This document shows, in pieces, positions 12,948 through 24,339 of a stretch of DNA of 64,000 nucleotides. Position 1 is the first letter of the stretch. Each line of letters opens with the position of its first letter. The notes beneath the pieces were generated by a model, which saw only the letters and a list, made by a program, of their open reading frames with translations, had not been told where the DNA came from and did not search any database. This DNA is from Hetaerina americana (lineage: Eukaryota; Arthropoda; Insecta; Odonata; Calopterygidae), in the NCBI GenBank assembly GCA_022747635.1, contig JAKTNV010000023.1, positions 3,692,348-3,756,347 of the forward strand. The letters run 5' to 3'. The position numbers were made by a program, and so were the translations under genes.

Positions 12948-13012
12948 AATAACACCCCCGCCACACGCCCTTGCGGCGGCTTGCGGGGTATTAAGTAGAT
13001 GTAGATGAAGAG

Positions 13013-13438
13013 CTGATTGTTACCCAAACATCAGAAACACCTTTCCACTGCTTATCGTTTTTCAGTTTTGTCATTAAACTACACGTATATATGTAATAAG
13101 GAAATACTAAATAGAGTGATAAATATACCAGCTATTCTTTGCATAAATGCGGTACAGAAAATTACATGGAATCATAAGTTTACTTGAACGTGATCCTGAG
13201 AATTTCTTAGGGACATTTTCCTTGAAAAAATTATGGTAAGATCGTCACACATACCTTGGAGATGTGAGATTCCTGTAACAAATTCAGAAGCTAAATATAT
13301 TTAAATCGCTTATCGAAATACGTAATTCGGCATTTTTTAACCGAAATAAAAGGCAATGCATTCCCAAGAAATAAAATTATATTAATTACATCTCCAGCAT
13401 GCCACCCGACTGCCCGCGAAGAAAATGACCAATTTCAA
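13013..13438. other. No gene recognised
   Basis: AT-rich sequence between the GTAGAT-tail element and a mariner relic. Nothing identifiable. Confidence 0.5.
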
Positions 13439-13439
13439 A

Positions 13440-13890
13440 TGACGAGATGTTCCGGGAGGGGAGGTTGACGACGAGTAATGCCCTCGGCGTCCGCCAACCA
13501 AACACGGCGAATGTTTGCAAAGTGAGGGACAAGCTTCATTCCGATGGACGCCTGACTGTCAAATCGCTAGCACAGGATTGCAATATTCCGGAAACTACAG
13601 TGCATCGCATTCCAGCTAAAGGTTTAGCCATGATAAAGGAGTGCGTGTGCCAAGGGTCTGTCCAAAGAATCCGGATCTGCTCGTGTGACAATCTCACGTG
13701 ATCTCTTGGACGCTCCCCCAGCCGCCCTACAGGCCACCGCCGGACTTCCTTCCAGAGAATAAAAAGAAGTTGAAAAGGAAACCATTTTTGAACGCTTCCA
13801 AGAAGTGCACCGCGACTCTCAGAGGTCCTGACATCGGTGTGCCCAAGCACAATGGTGCTCCATTTGAAGAAATTTGTAATTTGTAGTTTG
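13440..13890 (+). pseudogene. Mariner transposase relic, core deleted
   Basis: Residues from about 13520 read KVRDKLHSDGRLTVKSLAQD then NIPETTVHRI, the second helix-turn-helix of a mariner transposase, followed in shifting frames by sequence matching KDLAMxKVCAKWVP and RDLLD. Around 13715-13790 the C-terminal catalytic surroundings remain in decayed form (PPYRPPPDFLPENKKKLK, from the family pattern PPYSPDLAPxDFFLFPxLKxxLKG). The segment holding the first two aspartates is missing. No terminal inverted repeats are obvious. It is a degraded, internally deleted copy. Confidence 0.7.
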
Positions 13891-14560
13891 GTCTGCCATG
13901 ATTTTTCCCCCAGATTTTTTTATACTTATTTTTGAGGCCGACACTGCATGAAGCGTATCCAGTTGGTTAGTTTTTTATTGAAAACCTTTATTGTACTTAA
14001 ATGGCAATTGTTCTTTGAAGACAACAGACCAGATATCCAGAATATGAGGAACTGAAATATTCAATTGAGCAGCAACGATGCATACCAGCAAAAGATGAAG
14101 AGGGTAATCAGCGCAAGCTCACGAAATTTCTTTTTCCGTCCATATAATAATTTCCAGACTAAATTAGGTAGTGAAAGTTAGCATACGCGGGTAAAAATAT
14201 ATTATTTATTCCTGTCACAGGTTTCATAACATATGCATAAAGCTTTGTTTAAAAATGTACACTAATTTTGAAAGTGCGCTTCTGCGGATGATAAAAAATG
14301 TCAAATTCAGGAATATTATGCCCTTAGTTCAGCTCAGTGCTGACTTAATTTAAAATGAGTGTACATGTTCATGGTTTATGGAATGGAGATGCTTATATAA
14401 AATGTCTCTCTGATTTGAATTCTGATCATTCCAATTGTTTAATGGCTTATATAACGAAAGAAAAGTCATAATATTGCGTAGATGTGCTCAGTATACGAGA
14501 CGTTCGTACGCACAAAGAGATGATTTATGTGGTCTTTAATATCGGTATGTAAGTAAACAT
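13890..14560. other. No gene recognised
   Basis: AT-rich sequence with no element end or coding motif that I can identify. Confidence 0.5.
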
Positions 14561-14630
14561 TTCCAGTGAAGTTGAAGTGACTTTAAATCAAAATGGAATA
14601 TTGCGTAAAATGAATGTTTTCATTTCTTCA

Positions 14631-14768
14631 GATAACTGTGCGTTTTACTATTCCAGCGTAGAACTGTATTTCGTGGCAAACAAAAAAATTCGGAATAAGT
14701 TGCACGGCATTAAAAATATATCTAACTTACCTCGACTGGATCAGGCAATGAACATCCTTAACTTGAGG
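14631..14768 (+). other. Possible host exon flanked by splice-like sites
   Basis: A pyrimidine-rich acceptor-like sequence (gttttcatttcttcag) ends at 14630, and a donor-like gtgagt starts at 14769. The 46 codons between are open in one frame and read DNCAFYYSSVELYF, then a lysine-rich stretch, then RLDQAMNILNLR. I do not recognise the protein. The case rests only on the two splice-like signals with an open frame between. No neighbouring exons were identified, so chance is a serious alternative. Confidence 0.22.
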
Positions 14769-14789
14769 GTGAGTATAATTGCGTGACAT

Positions 14790-15175
14790 TTTATGCGCTG
14801 TTAATGAATGGGTCAGCCCTCTCCATTAATTTCTACGCTATATTTCTCATTCGATATTCCTCGAAGCCAACCTATTCTTAAAAACAAACATTTCTAACCC
14901 ATATAGGTGAAAAATAATGATGTATATTTTTATTTCTGAGATGTTAAAAATACACTAACATTCTTAGATGAAATAAAAAATGTATTACTAATACTATAGA
15001 TAAATATTAAAGTCATATTTTTGGTTTTTATTAACAATGACTTGCCCAAGCTCACGTAATGCCACATTGGTAAAATAAAAATTTATTTCATGTTAATGTC
15101 GAGTGCTATCCTGGTTCAATTTTATGACCTTTATTATTACGTGCCGTTTACTTTAAGTAAAATATTCACATATTT
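14790..15175. other. No gene recognised
   Basis: AT-rich; nothing identifiable between the possible exon and the RTE 3' end. Confidence 0.5.
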
Positions 15176-15215
15176 AATAATTATTAGGTAATCTACCGGT
15201 TAAGGTAGGTTTTGG

Positions 15216-15515
15216 TAGTAGTTTTGATGGGAGGCGACCAACAGCTAAGGTCATTTGCGCATTTGGGATTGATGGGAAAGGAGGGTGGAGAGAAACCCGG
15301 CGTCGGCACTAGCCTACTCTTGCCGAAAGGCGCCTTGGGATGCGCAGTTTAACGTCCCATCCGACGGATGGCGTACTCACCCAAAGTGCCCTCCACAAAG
15401 CACCTCAAGTAGGGATAGGGATACCGCTGAAAAACATTTGTTTTCTCCAAGATTTGAACCCGGGCCTTTCAATGGAGAGCCTGTACATTGGCCACCGCAC
15501 CATCCCGATCACCAT
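15216..15515 (-). mobile_element. tRNA-derived SINE (family 3) nested in RTE 3' UTR
   Basis: Short interspersed element on the minus strand. The 5' head has a tRNA-like A-box area (gggatggtgcggtggcc) and a B-box GGTTCAAAT (complement of 15452-15460). The body contains ggatgggacgttaa and gacctcagctgt, and the 3' end is (ctactac). It is flanked by a perfect 9-bp target duplication, aggttttgg, at 15207-15215 and 15516-15524. It has no protein; pol III transcription and mobilisation by a partner non-LTR element are inferred from the class. Confidence 0.85.
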
Positions 15516-15688
15516 AGGTTTTGGATGGACACAACTACCAAATAAATATCTCTTAACAAAACACAACCCAGTATCATACTTTACAACAAGTCCCTCTCCA
15601 TCTCCGTACAATCCTTTTTCCCTTCATCAGGTCCAGCATCCCTATCCTATTTCTGCCCCTATGTCGTTTGGCTAACATTCTTCCCTAT

Positions 15689-16598
15689 ATTGCAGTCTTC
15701 AACACCCCACTGCCGACCAATACGCCCTTCATCCATTTTTCCTGTTTCCTTAGGATTTCTCCCAACAAATCCCACTCCTCGCCCACCAGTGTCACCTCAT
15801 TTGTTTTCCTTTCGGTACATTTTACCATCTCCATCCTTCTCCACACCCACATTTCAAGAGCGTCTTCGTCTATCCTCATGCTTCAGTGACCACGTTTCCG
15901 CGCCGTACATAGCTACGCTCGACATCAAGGTTTTAACGAGTTTTTTCATAACATCCTCACCCAACGCCCTGTGATCAAATCTCTCCTTTTTATGAAAGCC
16001 TCTTTGCCCAGAGCATTTTTTCTCCTTAACCCCCAACGGCTTTGACGATTTTGGAGTAAAACACTTCCGAGGTACGTAAACGGTTCCATCTGCTCTAGTT
16101 TCTGCCATCCTATTTTAATGTTAACCTGAGCCTATCTCTTTATGGAAAATCGCATAACCTTTGGTTTATTTATATTGATTCTCACCCCATATCTATCGCA
16201 CTGAATTTCCAATTCACCCAGCAATGCTTGCAACCCCTTGGCTGACTGATAAAATAGAGCTGGGTCATCAGCAAACCTGAGTGATTTCACGAATTGCCCG
16301 CCGACTTTTATTCCTACCGCCAGTTCTTCTCATACCTCTTTAATCATTTCCTCCACATATACGTTGAACAGCACCGGTGATAATGGGCAACCCTGCCTTA
16401 CATCTCTTCCGACCACTGCCCATCCGGACTCTTCGTCCCCCACTCGCACCTGAGCAGTTTGAGGTATGTACAGTTCGCGGATTAGCCTCCTGTCCCTCCA
16501 CTCTTTTCCTATTTTATGCAATGTACCCATTTTTTTCCGCAATTCATTCCATCAAACGCCTTTTTTAAACCTACGAAACTGGCAAATACCCCCGATAA
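15689..16598 (-). pseudogene. RTE reverse transcriptase C-terminal half
   Basis: Minus-strand decayed coding sequence. In order: a frame remnant of motif A (KKAFDGMN) near 16560; RRLIRELYIPQTAQVRVG and the motif B segment VRQGCPLSPVLFNVYVEEM at 16340-16500; the catalytic FADD near 16265; NINKPKVMRFS near 16150; then, after frameshifts, KTLMSSVAMYGAETWSLK at 15880-15950 and the C-terminal WVWRRMEMVKCTERKTN and QEKWMKGVLVGSGVLKTAI ending near 15689. Several stops and shifts disable it. The conserved FADD contrasts with the altered box in the 45.5-kb copy. Confidence 0.85.
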
Positions 16599-16604
16599 TC
16601 CTAA

Positions 16605-18820
16605 AAAAGGTTAATAACTACTTAAAAACATTAAACCTGGAGAAATACTGCTAAAATATAAAAAAGTAAAGGCTGAAAGCATCCAGCCTTTCAAAGGTCA
16701 TCTCACCAATACTTATCGCATTCATAGAAGTGACAAACCTTACATTTCTTTGAACAAACATTACTTCCATAAGCTACTCCGAAATCTACTTAAATGCCAG
16801 TCTCGTTTATACATGCTAATCATCCAGCAAAATTTAGACTGAGATCTAGAGTAGTTTATTTTTTCGCTTATTTTTAAGGAAATGTTTCTGACTTATGCTG
16901 TGATTGTGGTTTGGTTTTCACTTCCTTAAATCAAGCATTAATGATCGTTTTTTAATTTAAATCACCCAAGTCAATATAATACTATCGTTCTGCTATTGAG
17001 GTTATAGAGAGATGCGCCGACGAGAAAGCTTTCTCCTACGAGAAGGCTGTCCAAATTAAAGAAATGTAATTGAAATATTATAAAATACAATAAATGAAAT
17101 ATTTATTGCTTTAACCGCAAATAAGTGTACTCGATATCATCGAAATGGTTGGAGGGACCCGATCGTCAAACGAACTACCCCGAGTAAAGGCTTCATTCCC
17201 TCTGTCTACCTGTACGCTTTACAAAAGAGCAGAGAATCGAAAGGTATCTCGAAATATGAAAGAAAATTGTAACTTCGAATTATAAACTTCAGTTTTATTG
17301 CTTATTACTCTCGTCCCACAGGTTCCAAGTTATCTCATTCCCCTTGATGGTAACCGACCACTTCTGTTTTATTTGCATGGGATGTTTGTAGCGTTTTATC
17401 CCGAAGGGCTCTCTGAACTTTTGCCCAATAAAATGGAGACTATTTCTTTATTGGGTCTTTAGAAGTTCAAAATTGGGCATTACCCAAGAGCAACTGACAA
17501 AATTAAGACCATAGGCATTTAGAAAGATAAAGAACCAATGACAGTTATGGAAACCATGACCAAAACATGAATTATTAACCACCAAGAAATTCGCCAAATT
17601 TTTCCCACGCAGATTACTTTAATCTTCCTAAGAAAAATGAAAAGGTCTTTCACGAAGAAGAAAGTTTTCCAATGAAATTCATGCAAGTATAATCCGAGTA
17701 ATTCGTTAATATTACCGAAGTGTCACTAACACTAATACCCTCAGTGAAAAATTGTGGGTATTAACATCATTTGTAAAGAGAAATTAAGGAGAAAGAGTCA
17801 AGACTCCCATTATTCTACGTTACTTTGATAATTCTTTTACAGAAAAATGCTCACTTTTTAACGTGATACCCTCACCACGGCATTCAAAATCGTTGAAATA
17901 AGTGTCGATTTGAATGACTTAGGCAAAATGCAAGCATAAACCTTGATACTCAACTCGGTAGACGTTATTTACAACACACTCTTTCCTCCTCTCGAATTAT
18001 TACGTATTTAAAACATTTCAACTTGATACAATACTGCTACAATGAGAGAAACGGTAAAAATATTTTTTTATATTAAGATACACGATATTTAATTTTTCAC
18101 TGAATACTATTTTGTTTATCCTGGTAAATCAAATTCATATGGCAATTTGGAATTCAAAACTTGAATAAATGAAGTCAAATCCACTGAAAATCCTCTTTTT
18201 AGCTAGATAGTATTTCATGATAAATATATGAATATAAAACTCTAAATTCTGAAAAATTGCAAAAGGTAAATAAAAAAGGGCTCAGAGAAGGAGAATTGGA
18301 TACTTCTGAATTGGGCTTCGATGAGCTTCCTATAATGAAACAAAGGAATTATTATTGGGCAGATAGCAATGGAACCCACAAATATTTTAAATATGGCAGT
18401 TTACATACTGACAACTGTCAATGGTGGAAGCAAAATTGAGGAGTATGGTGATATCGGCGAAGTAATAAATATATAAAGGAGAAGAGAATGTAATTATACT
18501 TGAATACGGGAATGCAATCTTTGAAGAGAGCCAGTTTGGAAACTCATTTGTAAGATATGGTCTATGAAAGTGACATGAAAGAGGGAAATGGATTGGAATT
18601 TTACGAGCAATACAACTCAGCAATGGCAAGTAACCCTCTTTCAGAGCCACCAACGAAAACGATACAGGTAAGAGATGACATGAGGTGTCCCAAGATATCA
18701 CATTATCTTTTTGCTCGTAAGCCAGAGATATAGGAATCAAATAAAGGACTGTCAAAGCTATCGAGGGGTAGGTATCGACAGCGACCTAAATGTAGTGTCA
18801 ATAAGCCCTTTACCAAGGAT
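16605..18820. other. AT-rich DNA without recognised genes
   Basis: No transposon terminus or coding motif identified. Short frames around 18257-18755 show no recognisable domain, although the purine-rich style of 18430-18820 resembles the RTE relic that follows and may be its unrecognisable upstream part. Confidence 0.45.
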
Positions 18821-18822
18821 TC

Positions 18823-19250
18823 ATGAAGAAATCTATAGGCCAAAAAAAACCTAGGAAAAGGAAACTATTGTTCACAGAGAAAGTTCTGGGCCAACTAGAA
18901 AGGGAAAGAAAGTATGAAAACAAGGGCTCAAGCAAGGGAGAGGTGGATAAAAAGTATCGGCAATTACTGAATAATACTAAAGTAAAGCTAGGTAATAGCC
19001 TTCGGGAGATACAGCAAAGGTAATCTTTGGGTTGTGGAGGACCAAGTAGAGACGTTTAGCTACTTAGGAAACAAGATCACGAGCAGAAGGAGAGGCAACA
19101 GAGATTCACAAGATCAATAGAAATGGTGAATTTGGCTTTCTACGACTGACGGCAAACCGAACTAGCATAGACTTGGGAAAGCGATTTATTATTACTTTTA
19201 TAAGGAGTCTCTCATTGTACGGATGCGCGACTTGGATGATTGGTACAAAG
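18823..19250 (+). pseudogene. RTE-type retrotransposon relic, C-terminal part
   Basis: From about 19040 the sequence reads VETFSYLGNKIT, a motif that follows the RT palm in RTE-clade proteins. Further on, with frameshifts, come remnants of SLSLYGCATWMIG (about 19205-19245), matching the family's ...ALYGCETW... segment. The upstream basic frame at 18823-19023 (KKPRKRKLLFTEK) is not identified and may belong to the same relic. It is old and heavily degraded. Confidence 0.55.
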
Positions 19251-19254
19251 TAAG

Positions 19255-20435
19255 TGCATAATAACACATGAAAGCCTCAAAGAATTTGTGGTCAGTTTCT
19301 TTGGGTAAAGGGGCAGGAGCCAAACTTGTCGTTTACCGAAAAGAGCGGAAAATTATTCATAATACACATGACTATTAAACGAAGAGGGCGTGATCTCTTG
19401 GCTGTTAGTTTTTAAGGCACCAATTCTGGAGCCAATTTAAATTTTGAAGAACTCTATTTCGATGTTTCGGCCAACTAGGCGACAATCAACGGGTAAAAGA
19501 GCTTGAACGGGGAAGGCAACAGTCAGAAAGTGACCATGGGCAGAGTGGTCTTGGCCACTGATAGTACATCGTTACTATTAAAATAAATATTAAAATAGAA
19601 GTAGTCAACCCTGGGTCACAAATTGGCATGACTTAATTTCAATATAGAACATGTCTGAGGTCTGCTTTGTTCACAAATGAACTCTGCAGCGGATTCTCCA
19701 AGAAGAGAGTGATGGCCCGGGGAAAATGGTATATGAGCCACACACTTCTACGTCTAAACGCTTTAAGGAAAACACCGTGAGCACAGAGATGTTATCCTTG
19801 AGTAAGTTCTGGAGTGCTATGGAGTACAATACGCGAAAAAACAGTTAGTTTCCGACTTAAAGAAGGAAATTAAAAGGGAAAATGACCTCCCTCTGAAGGA
19901 ATCGTGAGTCTATGACATTTAAAAGTAAGAGAGGGAATAATGGGAGGAAATTCCTAATGGAAAGATCGAACATTGCTAAGGCTCCAATTATGCTTTTGAG
20001 TACAATCAATGGTCTACGTAATCCAGTGGATTCGAACATGTCCTAGAGAATAACATTTTATTTGGATGGGGCGTGAGCAAAACTCAATATCGCCCCAAAC
20101 AATATTTGATGTGATAAGAGCGATAACGCGGGGCTGGAAGCTCCAACTAGGAAGAGTGGCAGGTTTATTGTGAGCCGTGCATGCCCCGTAAATACTGGTG
20201 TCCCGAAGGTCAGGAAATTTTCTCTTCAGGTCAGGAAATTCCCAGGTAAGGACGAGAGGATTTTGTCGGGTCACCCAGTTATCACAGTATTTTTAAAGTC
20301 AGGATCGTTGTTGGTAGTGTCTAGTAGGTACTGTGCTAGAGATTAGTCTTGTGTGTACGGGTACGACCCAACAAAATCAAACCGTTCAGTAATATAAATT
20401 ACTGATTCAGAAGTGATGTTTTGGAAGCGTTCCAT
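19255..20435. other. No gene recognised
   Basis: Mixed-composition DNA with no identifiable coding or repeat signal by eye. Confidence 0.45.
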
Positions 20436-20439
20436 AATA

Positions 20440-20582
20440 ACAGAGACGAAAAATCTTGCAATCCACTTAATAAAGATTTATTTTCGACTATACTTTTTCA
20501 AGTGAGAAATGATGTATTTCATCAAAATTAGTTGAAAATAAATTTTTATTAAGCGGAAAATTGCAAGGGTTTTCCTTTCTGT
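20440..20582. repeat. Fold-back (MITE-like) inverted repeat
   Basis: The arms 20440-20489 and 20531-20582 are imperfect inverted copies of about 50 bp (left: cttgcaatccacttaataaa; right complement: cttgcaattttccgcttaat) around a 41-base loop. Arm identity is roughly 80 percent by eye. It could be a small fold-back transposon or a MITE remnant; no target duplication was settled. Confidence 0.5.
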
Positions 20583-20845
20583 TTCGTTCAGTCATCTTGG
20601 GAGAAATCGAAAAGTAATGAGCACTAATGACAGCACCTGAATCGGCAGCCAGCAGGTAGCGACTGGATCGCTAGAAAATGGAGAAAAGTTCAAGCAAATA
20701 CATTATGATGTCATCTTTCACTGAGCACTATGACCCACTAACCTAGCATTTCTATTGTGCGCGGGAAATTGCAAGACCTCTTCCTTTTCCGTCAGTTTTC
20801 GTCCTCGTGTATGTAATCGTCTCGTCGCAAAAAATATATATATGC

Positions 20846-21130
20846 ATTGGGTCCCGGTAGTCCAGGGGTAGATCGTTGGATTACTGACCTGGGGGCCGGG
20901 TTCGATTCCCGGGAAAGTCTCTGGGCACCTGCTGCTCCACCCAAGATATGTGGTTTTTTGGGTACCAGTTTTTCCTGGGAAACCCTAACCGGCACAGGGA
21001 AAGGCACTGCCCCCCTACCCTGATGTGCGAATATTCCATACACGCCGTCCGGCTTAGTACTGGGTGAACTCTACCATCACCTACCAAACCGACCTTCGGG
21101 TTGATTACTGTGTTTATTGTTTACATACAT
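20846..21130 (+). mobile_element. tRNA-derived SINE (family 1)
   Basis: The head carries an A-box (tagtccaggggtaga, 20858-20872) and a B-box (gggttcgattccc, 20898-20910) 25 bases apart, the spacing of a pol III type-2 internal promoter. The body continues with ctgggcacctgctgctcc, and the copy ends in a TA-rich tail (acatacatatatatat) near 21120-21140. Frames inside it are incidental. It is not a functional tRNA: the 3' half does not close an acceptor stem. Confidence 0.8.
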
Positions 21131-21199
21131 ATATATATTTCTTCAATGCTCATGTGAGTGGGAGGGAAAATGCTAAAATCTTTTAAACAGTTGAGAATT

Positions 21200-21402
21200 T
21201 ATATTAGCTTACTCTTGCCGAAAGGAGCCGAGGGGTCCGCAGTTAAACGTCCCATCCGACGGCGTCCTCACTCCAAGTGATCGCCACAAAGCATCTCAGG
21301 ATCGGGATACCCCTGAAAAATATCTGCCGTCTCCAGGATTCGAAACCGGGCCCTGTCAGTGAGAATCTAAGTATCCAAGCCACCGCACCGACCCGATCCC
21401 CT
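21200..21402 (-). mobile_element. tRNA-derived SINE (family 3), 3'-truncated
   Basis: A second copy of the family seen at 15216-15515. On the minus strand the head ggtcggtgcggtggc (near 21385) is followed by B-box-like GGTTTCGAATCC (near 21335-21350) and the body ggatgggacgtttaa (near 21245-21260). The 3' third and tail are absent. Confidence 0.75.
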
Positions 21403-21424
21403 TGGATACTCGTTCCTCAAGTCG

Positions 21425-22380
21425 ACGCGCCATGAGTTGAGAAAAATAGTACGAGTTCAAGGGCTAAATTGAGCTGGATTTTGTTAATATTTTGCAAGAA
21501 AAGGGTAAAACAATAATATTAGTTATGAGGTATTGATTTCGGGAAGTATCTCCAGGTAGATGCCAGAGGAGGCAAGAATCGACTCTCAATGTTGTCTCTG
21601 GCCCACACTACTATTGAAATGCTATGCGATGATCTCTCCATAGTGATTCGCTGAACTTAAGTGTTTCCGCTCTAAGGACGCACCCACTCTCATCCAAGCC
21701 ACAAGAAATAATTTAAAAATAATATCCGATAATTTGGAACGTACAGTGGCAACAATGAGACCAACTACACTCATTATCGAGACACCAATTTTTAGCGACA
21801 TGTTCTTTTAATACTTTCTCAAGAAGAAATTTTCAAAAACACATCTCACTCAGAGCCAAAATGGTTATCTTAAAATGACATACTTTGACTGCTTTGGCAC
21901 CTATCGTCGTCTTTTGAGGCGTGGCCGAGTTCCAAGTTGTGTGCAGTGATATTTGTTGGAATCAGTCGCAACACTATTCTTTTTCTTTCAGGGTTTACCC
22001 AGTTACTCCAACATTCGGAGAAATCTCTTTGTCAAAACTGAACATCTCTCTTCAAATACCTCTTTCTTTAACCGATTTCATTGCTTCCGAAATCTATTAG
22101 TTTTAGTTATAGAACCTCTGCCGATTGAGACGAGGCAAAGATATTGGTTAACAATTTATGCAGCACTTAAAATTGTCATTGCTCCAAATTTCCATTTCAT
22201 TTCACTACCTAATATAGGTTAGATTCTCCATATCTCAACGGGACATTAAAGCATCACGTTTCATCATTGAGGAACAGAGATATTATTTTAAATTGAGTAT
22301 TTGGTTATCCGTTGTTACCTCGATCCATCAGTCAATAAATTCAAAGATAGTATATCATATATGTAATATCTCTATAGTCC
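21425..22380. other. No gene recognised
   Basis: AT-rich. A frame at 21953-22222 opens with sequence resembling an acceptor (ttctttttctttcag, ending near 21990) but no coherent exon could be supported. Confidence 0.4.
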
Positions 22381-22383
22381 ATC

Positions 22384-22855
22384 ATGTCAATCTTGGGAAT
22401 GATAATTGAGGTGGTTTCCCGTTGCCTTCCTCAATAGCGTTTTTAACGTGACACCATCACTTACTGGCCGCCCCACTGGGGTCAGACGCCATTGCAGCCG
22501 CCTCACTGAGGCGGCTATTACGCAGACGCTGCGTAGACTACCTTTCGTCTGGCTCCTAACCTTCGACCTATCTGGCATGGGTGACCCTACCAGGGGCAAT
22601 TATTATTACGCCCGCCAGCACAGCTCTAGGGGTCATCGGAACGCACAAGCCCTTCCACCACGTCAAGGTTGTAGTCCGGGGAGGGCAGGATAGGGATTGG
22701 ACGGGATGAAGGGAGGAAGAAAGTACTCAGAGCTGAAGAGGGACCTGATGTAGAGTAGGATGTTGTGTTTTGCGAGGGGCCACAAAATATTTAATTAGTA
22801 ATTACGTCCATCCAAAAATCTACCTTAACCGGTAGATTACCTAATAATAATATGT
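22384..22855 (+). mobile_element. RTE-related composite: inverted 5' segment plus 3' UTR
   Basis: Positions 22384-22432 are the reverse complement of the first bases of the RTE at 37702-37750 (gataattgaggtggtttccc here, gggaaaccacctcaattatc there). A GC-rich block follows (22440-22680) with a perfect short hairpin, gccgcctcactgaggcggc. From about 22690 the sequence is the 3' UTR of the same RTE family, ending in ccggtagattacctaataat near 22855. There is no coding sequence. A 5'-inverted insertion or a rearrangement of a full element would explain it. Confidence 0.6.
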
Positions 22856-22859
22856 AATA

Positions 22860-23335
22860 TCGTACCAAAATAAGCTATCTTCCTTGGACCTTTACCTATA
22901 GTTAGTAACCCTAAGCAAATATATCCCCTACTACCCATAAATTTACTCATTCTCCTTCTAAAAGTACCTCGATTGAAAAATATTTGATTATAATAAAGGC
23001 TTGGGCGCTTAGTCTTTTTCAGGGAAATCCCTTACTTTGCTGAAGTGTAGGCAAACATTTGATAACCGTAGACTTAATTCAACCGTTAAGTAAAATATGC
23101 ACAGATGGCTAATATTAAAATTTTGATCCATTTTGAATCATATTAAAGAGGTATACAACTAATAACAAAACTAAGTGCTAACCAAAGAAGGGGGGACACA
23201 AAAATTCAAAGAGCAACCCTAACTCTTCTTCCCGAGCCACACTTTTCTCTCTCGAGCCGCACCAACGGAAAAATTGATCATGTCTCAATTCTCTTCGTTT
23301 TACTCAAAATGCGCTCTGAAAATATACCCTTTGGT
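22860..23335. other. No gene recognised
   Basis: AT-rich spacer leading into a CpG-rich block. Confidence 0.45.
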
Positions 23336-23344
23336 AAAGTGAAA

Positions 23345-23680
23345 AAGTCACTGTTCCTCGGCCGCCGAGGGCCCATGGAGTGGTTCGGGGTGGTGGCGGG
23401 AAGGGAGAAGAGCGGCCCTCGACGGGGACGACTCCCACCGCCGCACGGCCGACGGTGCGCGCGTCAATATGCGTCACGCCTGGCGCAGAGAGGCGCCCGT
23501 CGGGGATGACCCGCCGACCCCGCCGGCGTATTCCATTGAGACTCGACTGATCCAAGAGAGCCGCTCCTCCTCGCATCTTTCTCTCCCTCTCTCCTCTTCT
23601 CCCACTCCGGCAAATACGCTCGCGATATTGACAGCTGACGTCACACTTCCTCTGGCGAGGCCTTTCGACTGAGTAATGCT
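23345..23680. promoter_or_regulatory. CpG-rich block with a consensus CRE
   Basis: A local GC- and CpG-rich segment (23355-23535) in AT-rich surroundings, followed by a pyrimidine tract and a perfect CRE palindrome TGACGTCA at 23636-23643. Frames in this block are short and uninformative. A promoter is an inference from composition and one motif only. Confidence 0.3.
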
Positions 23681-23689
23681 AATTTTTGA

Positions 23690-24335
23690 AGCAACGAACC
23701 TCTTTTTCACTAGCCATAATTTCCCTTATTATGCCGTACGTCTACGGAAAAATGTCCACACCCGTAAGTATTCAGGTTCGGGCGTGCAGCCATAACGTTG
23801 CGGGAACAGGAATGTGGTGAGGCGCAAACGTGTAGAACTGCGAAAACTCTTGACATGACAAGAAGGAAAAGTTTGTTTTGGAAACGCCGCAGTCTCGGTT
23901 TCGCGGACTTACAGGATGTCTCATTATCTTAATAGAAATTGACAGGCATGCTTTCTTACGCATAGTGCTGTCAAATGGGGAACGGAAAACTTAAATTATG
24001 TTTTTAACAGAAAAACTAAAATTCAAGAATAGCATAGCATTTTTTGGAATGTGCTTGCATGTGTTTTCCTATATCCTTGGAACACATCCAAACATTACCA
24101 TCTCTTCTTACGGCCTAAAAATCCGTCCTCCGTCCGAACACTCCAATGTGACCATATTTTAAATAACGACTACCAATGGAGCATTTAATTTGGAAGAGTT
24201 AAAACGGATATAAAATTAAGCCTCCTGAATCCTTATCATTCGTTTTGACACTTTTGAAGATAATGTTTAAAACATCCGGTGAAATCAGGGCGCTTGACAG
24301 GGGGATGAAAGGGCCGTCCGGAAGTCAGCACGGAA
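23690..24335. other. No gene recognised
   Basis: Nothing identifiable between the CpG-rich block and an RTE relic. Confidence 0.45.
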
Positions 24336-24339
24336 ACTA

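Larger units (their letters stand above)
10236..13012 (+). mobile_element. GTAGAT-tail non-LTR element (copy 2), split by a CR1-like insertion
   Basis: A 3' portion of a non-LTR retrotransposon. About 10236-10724 is an unidentified block shared with 34885-35395. At 10725-10960 decayed coding sequence resembles the C-terminal tail of an RT polyprotein (LDWEPPEIRREQ, then RYKYSFFPR in the paralogue). A 3' UTR follows to 11197. The sequence is interrupted at about 11198 by a CR1-like element and resumes at 12948 with aacacccccgccacacgccc and the gtattaagtagatgtagatg tail. The uninterrupted order is confirmed by the second copy ending at 35930, so the insertion came later. Confidence 0.7.
15176..16600 (-). 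mobile_element. 5'-truncated RTE-clade retrotransposon
   Basis: Reads leftward and belongs to the same family as the full-length RTE at 37700-46281. Its 3' end (ccggtagattacctaataat on the minus strand) matches the ends at 22.8 kb and 46.25 kb. The 5' end is lost within the RT domain at about 16600. A SINE is inserted in its 3' UTR (15216-15515), dividing the sequence ccatccaaaacctac that is continuous in the 46-kb copy. Confidence 0.85.

Noticed and set aside
15285..15675. Overlapping ORFs at 15285-15675 and 33642-33854
   Set aside because: They are antisense translations of SINE family 3 and recur only because the SINE recurs.
20846..20920. Possible functional tRNA gene
   Set aside because: A- and B-boxes are present but the acceptor stem does not close and a SINE body follows.
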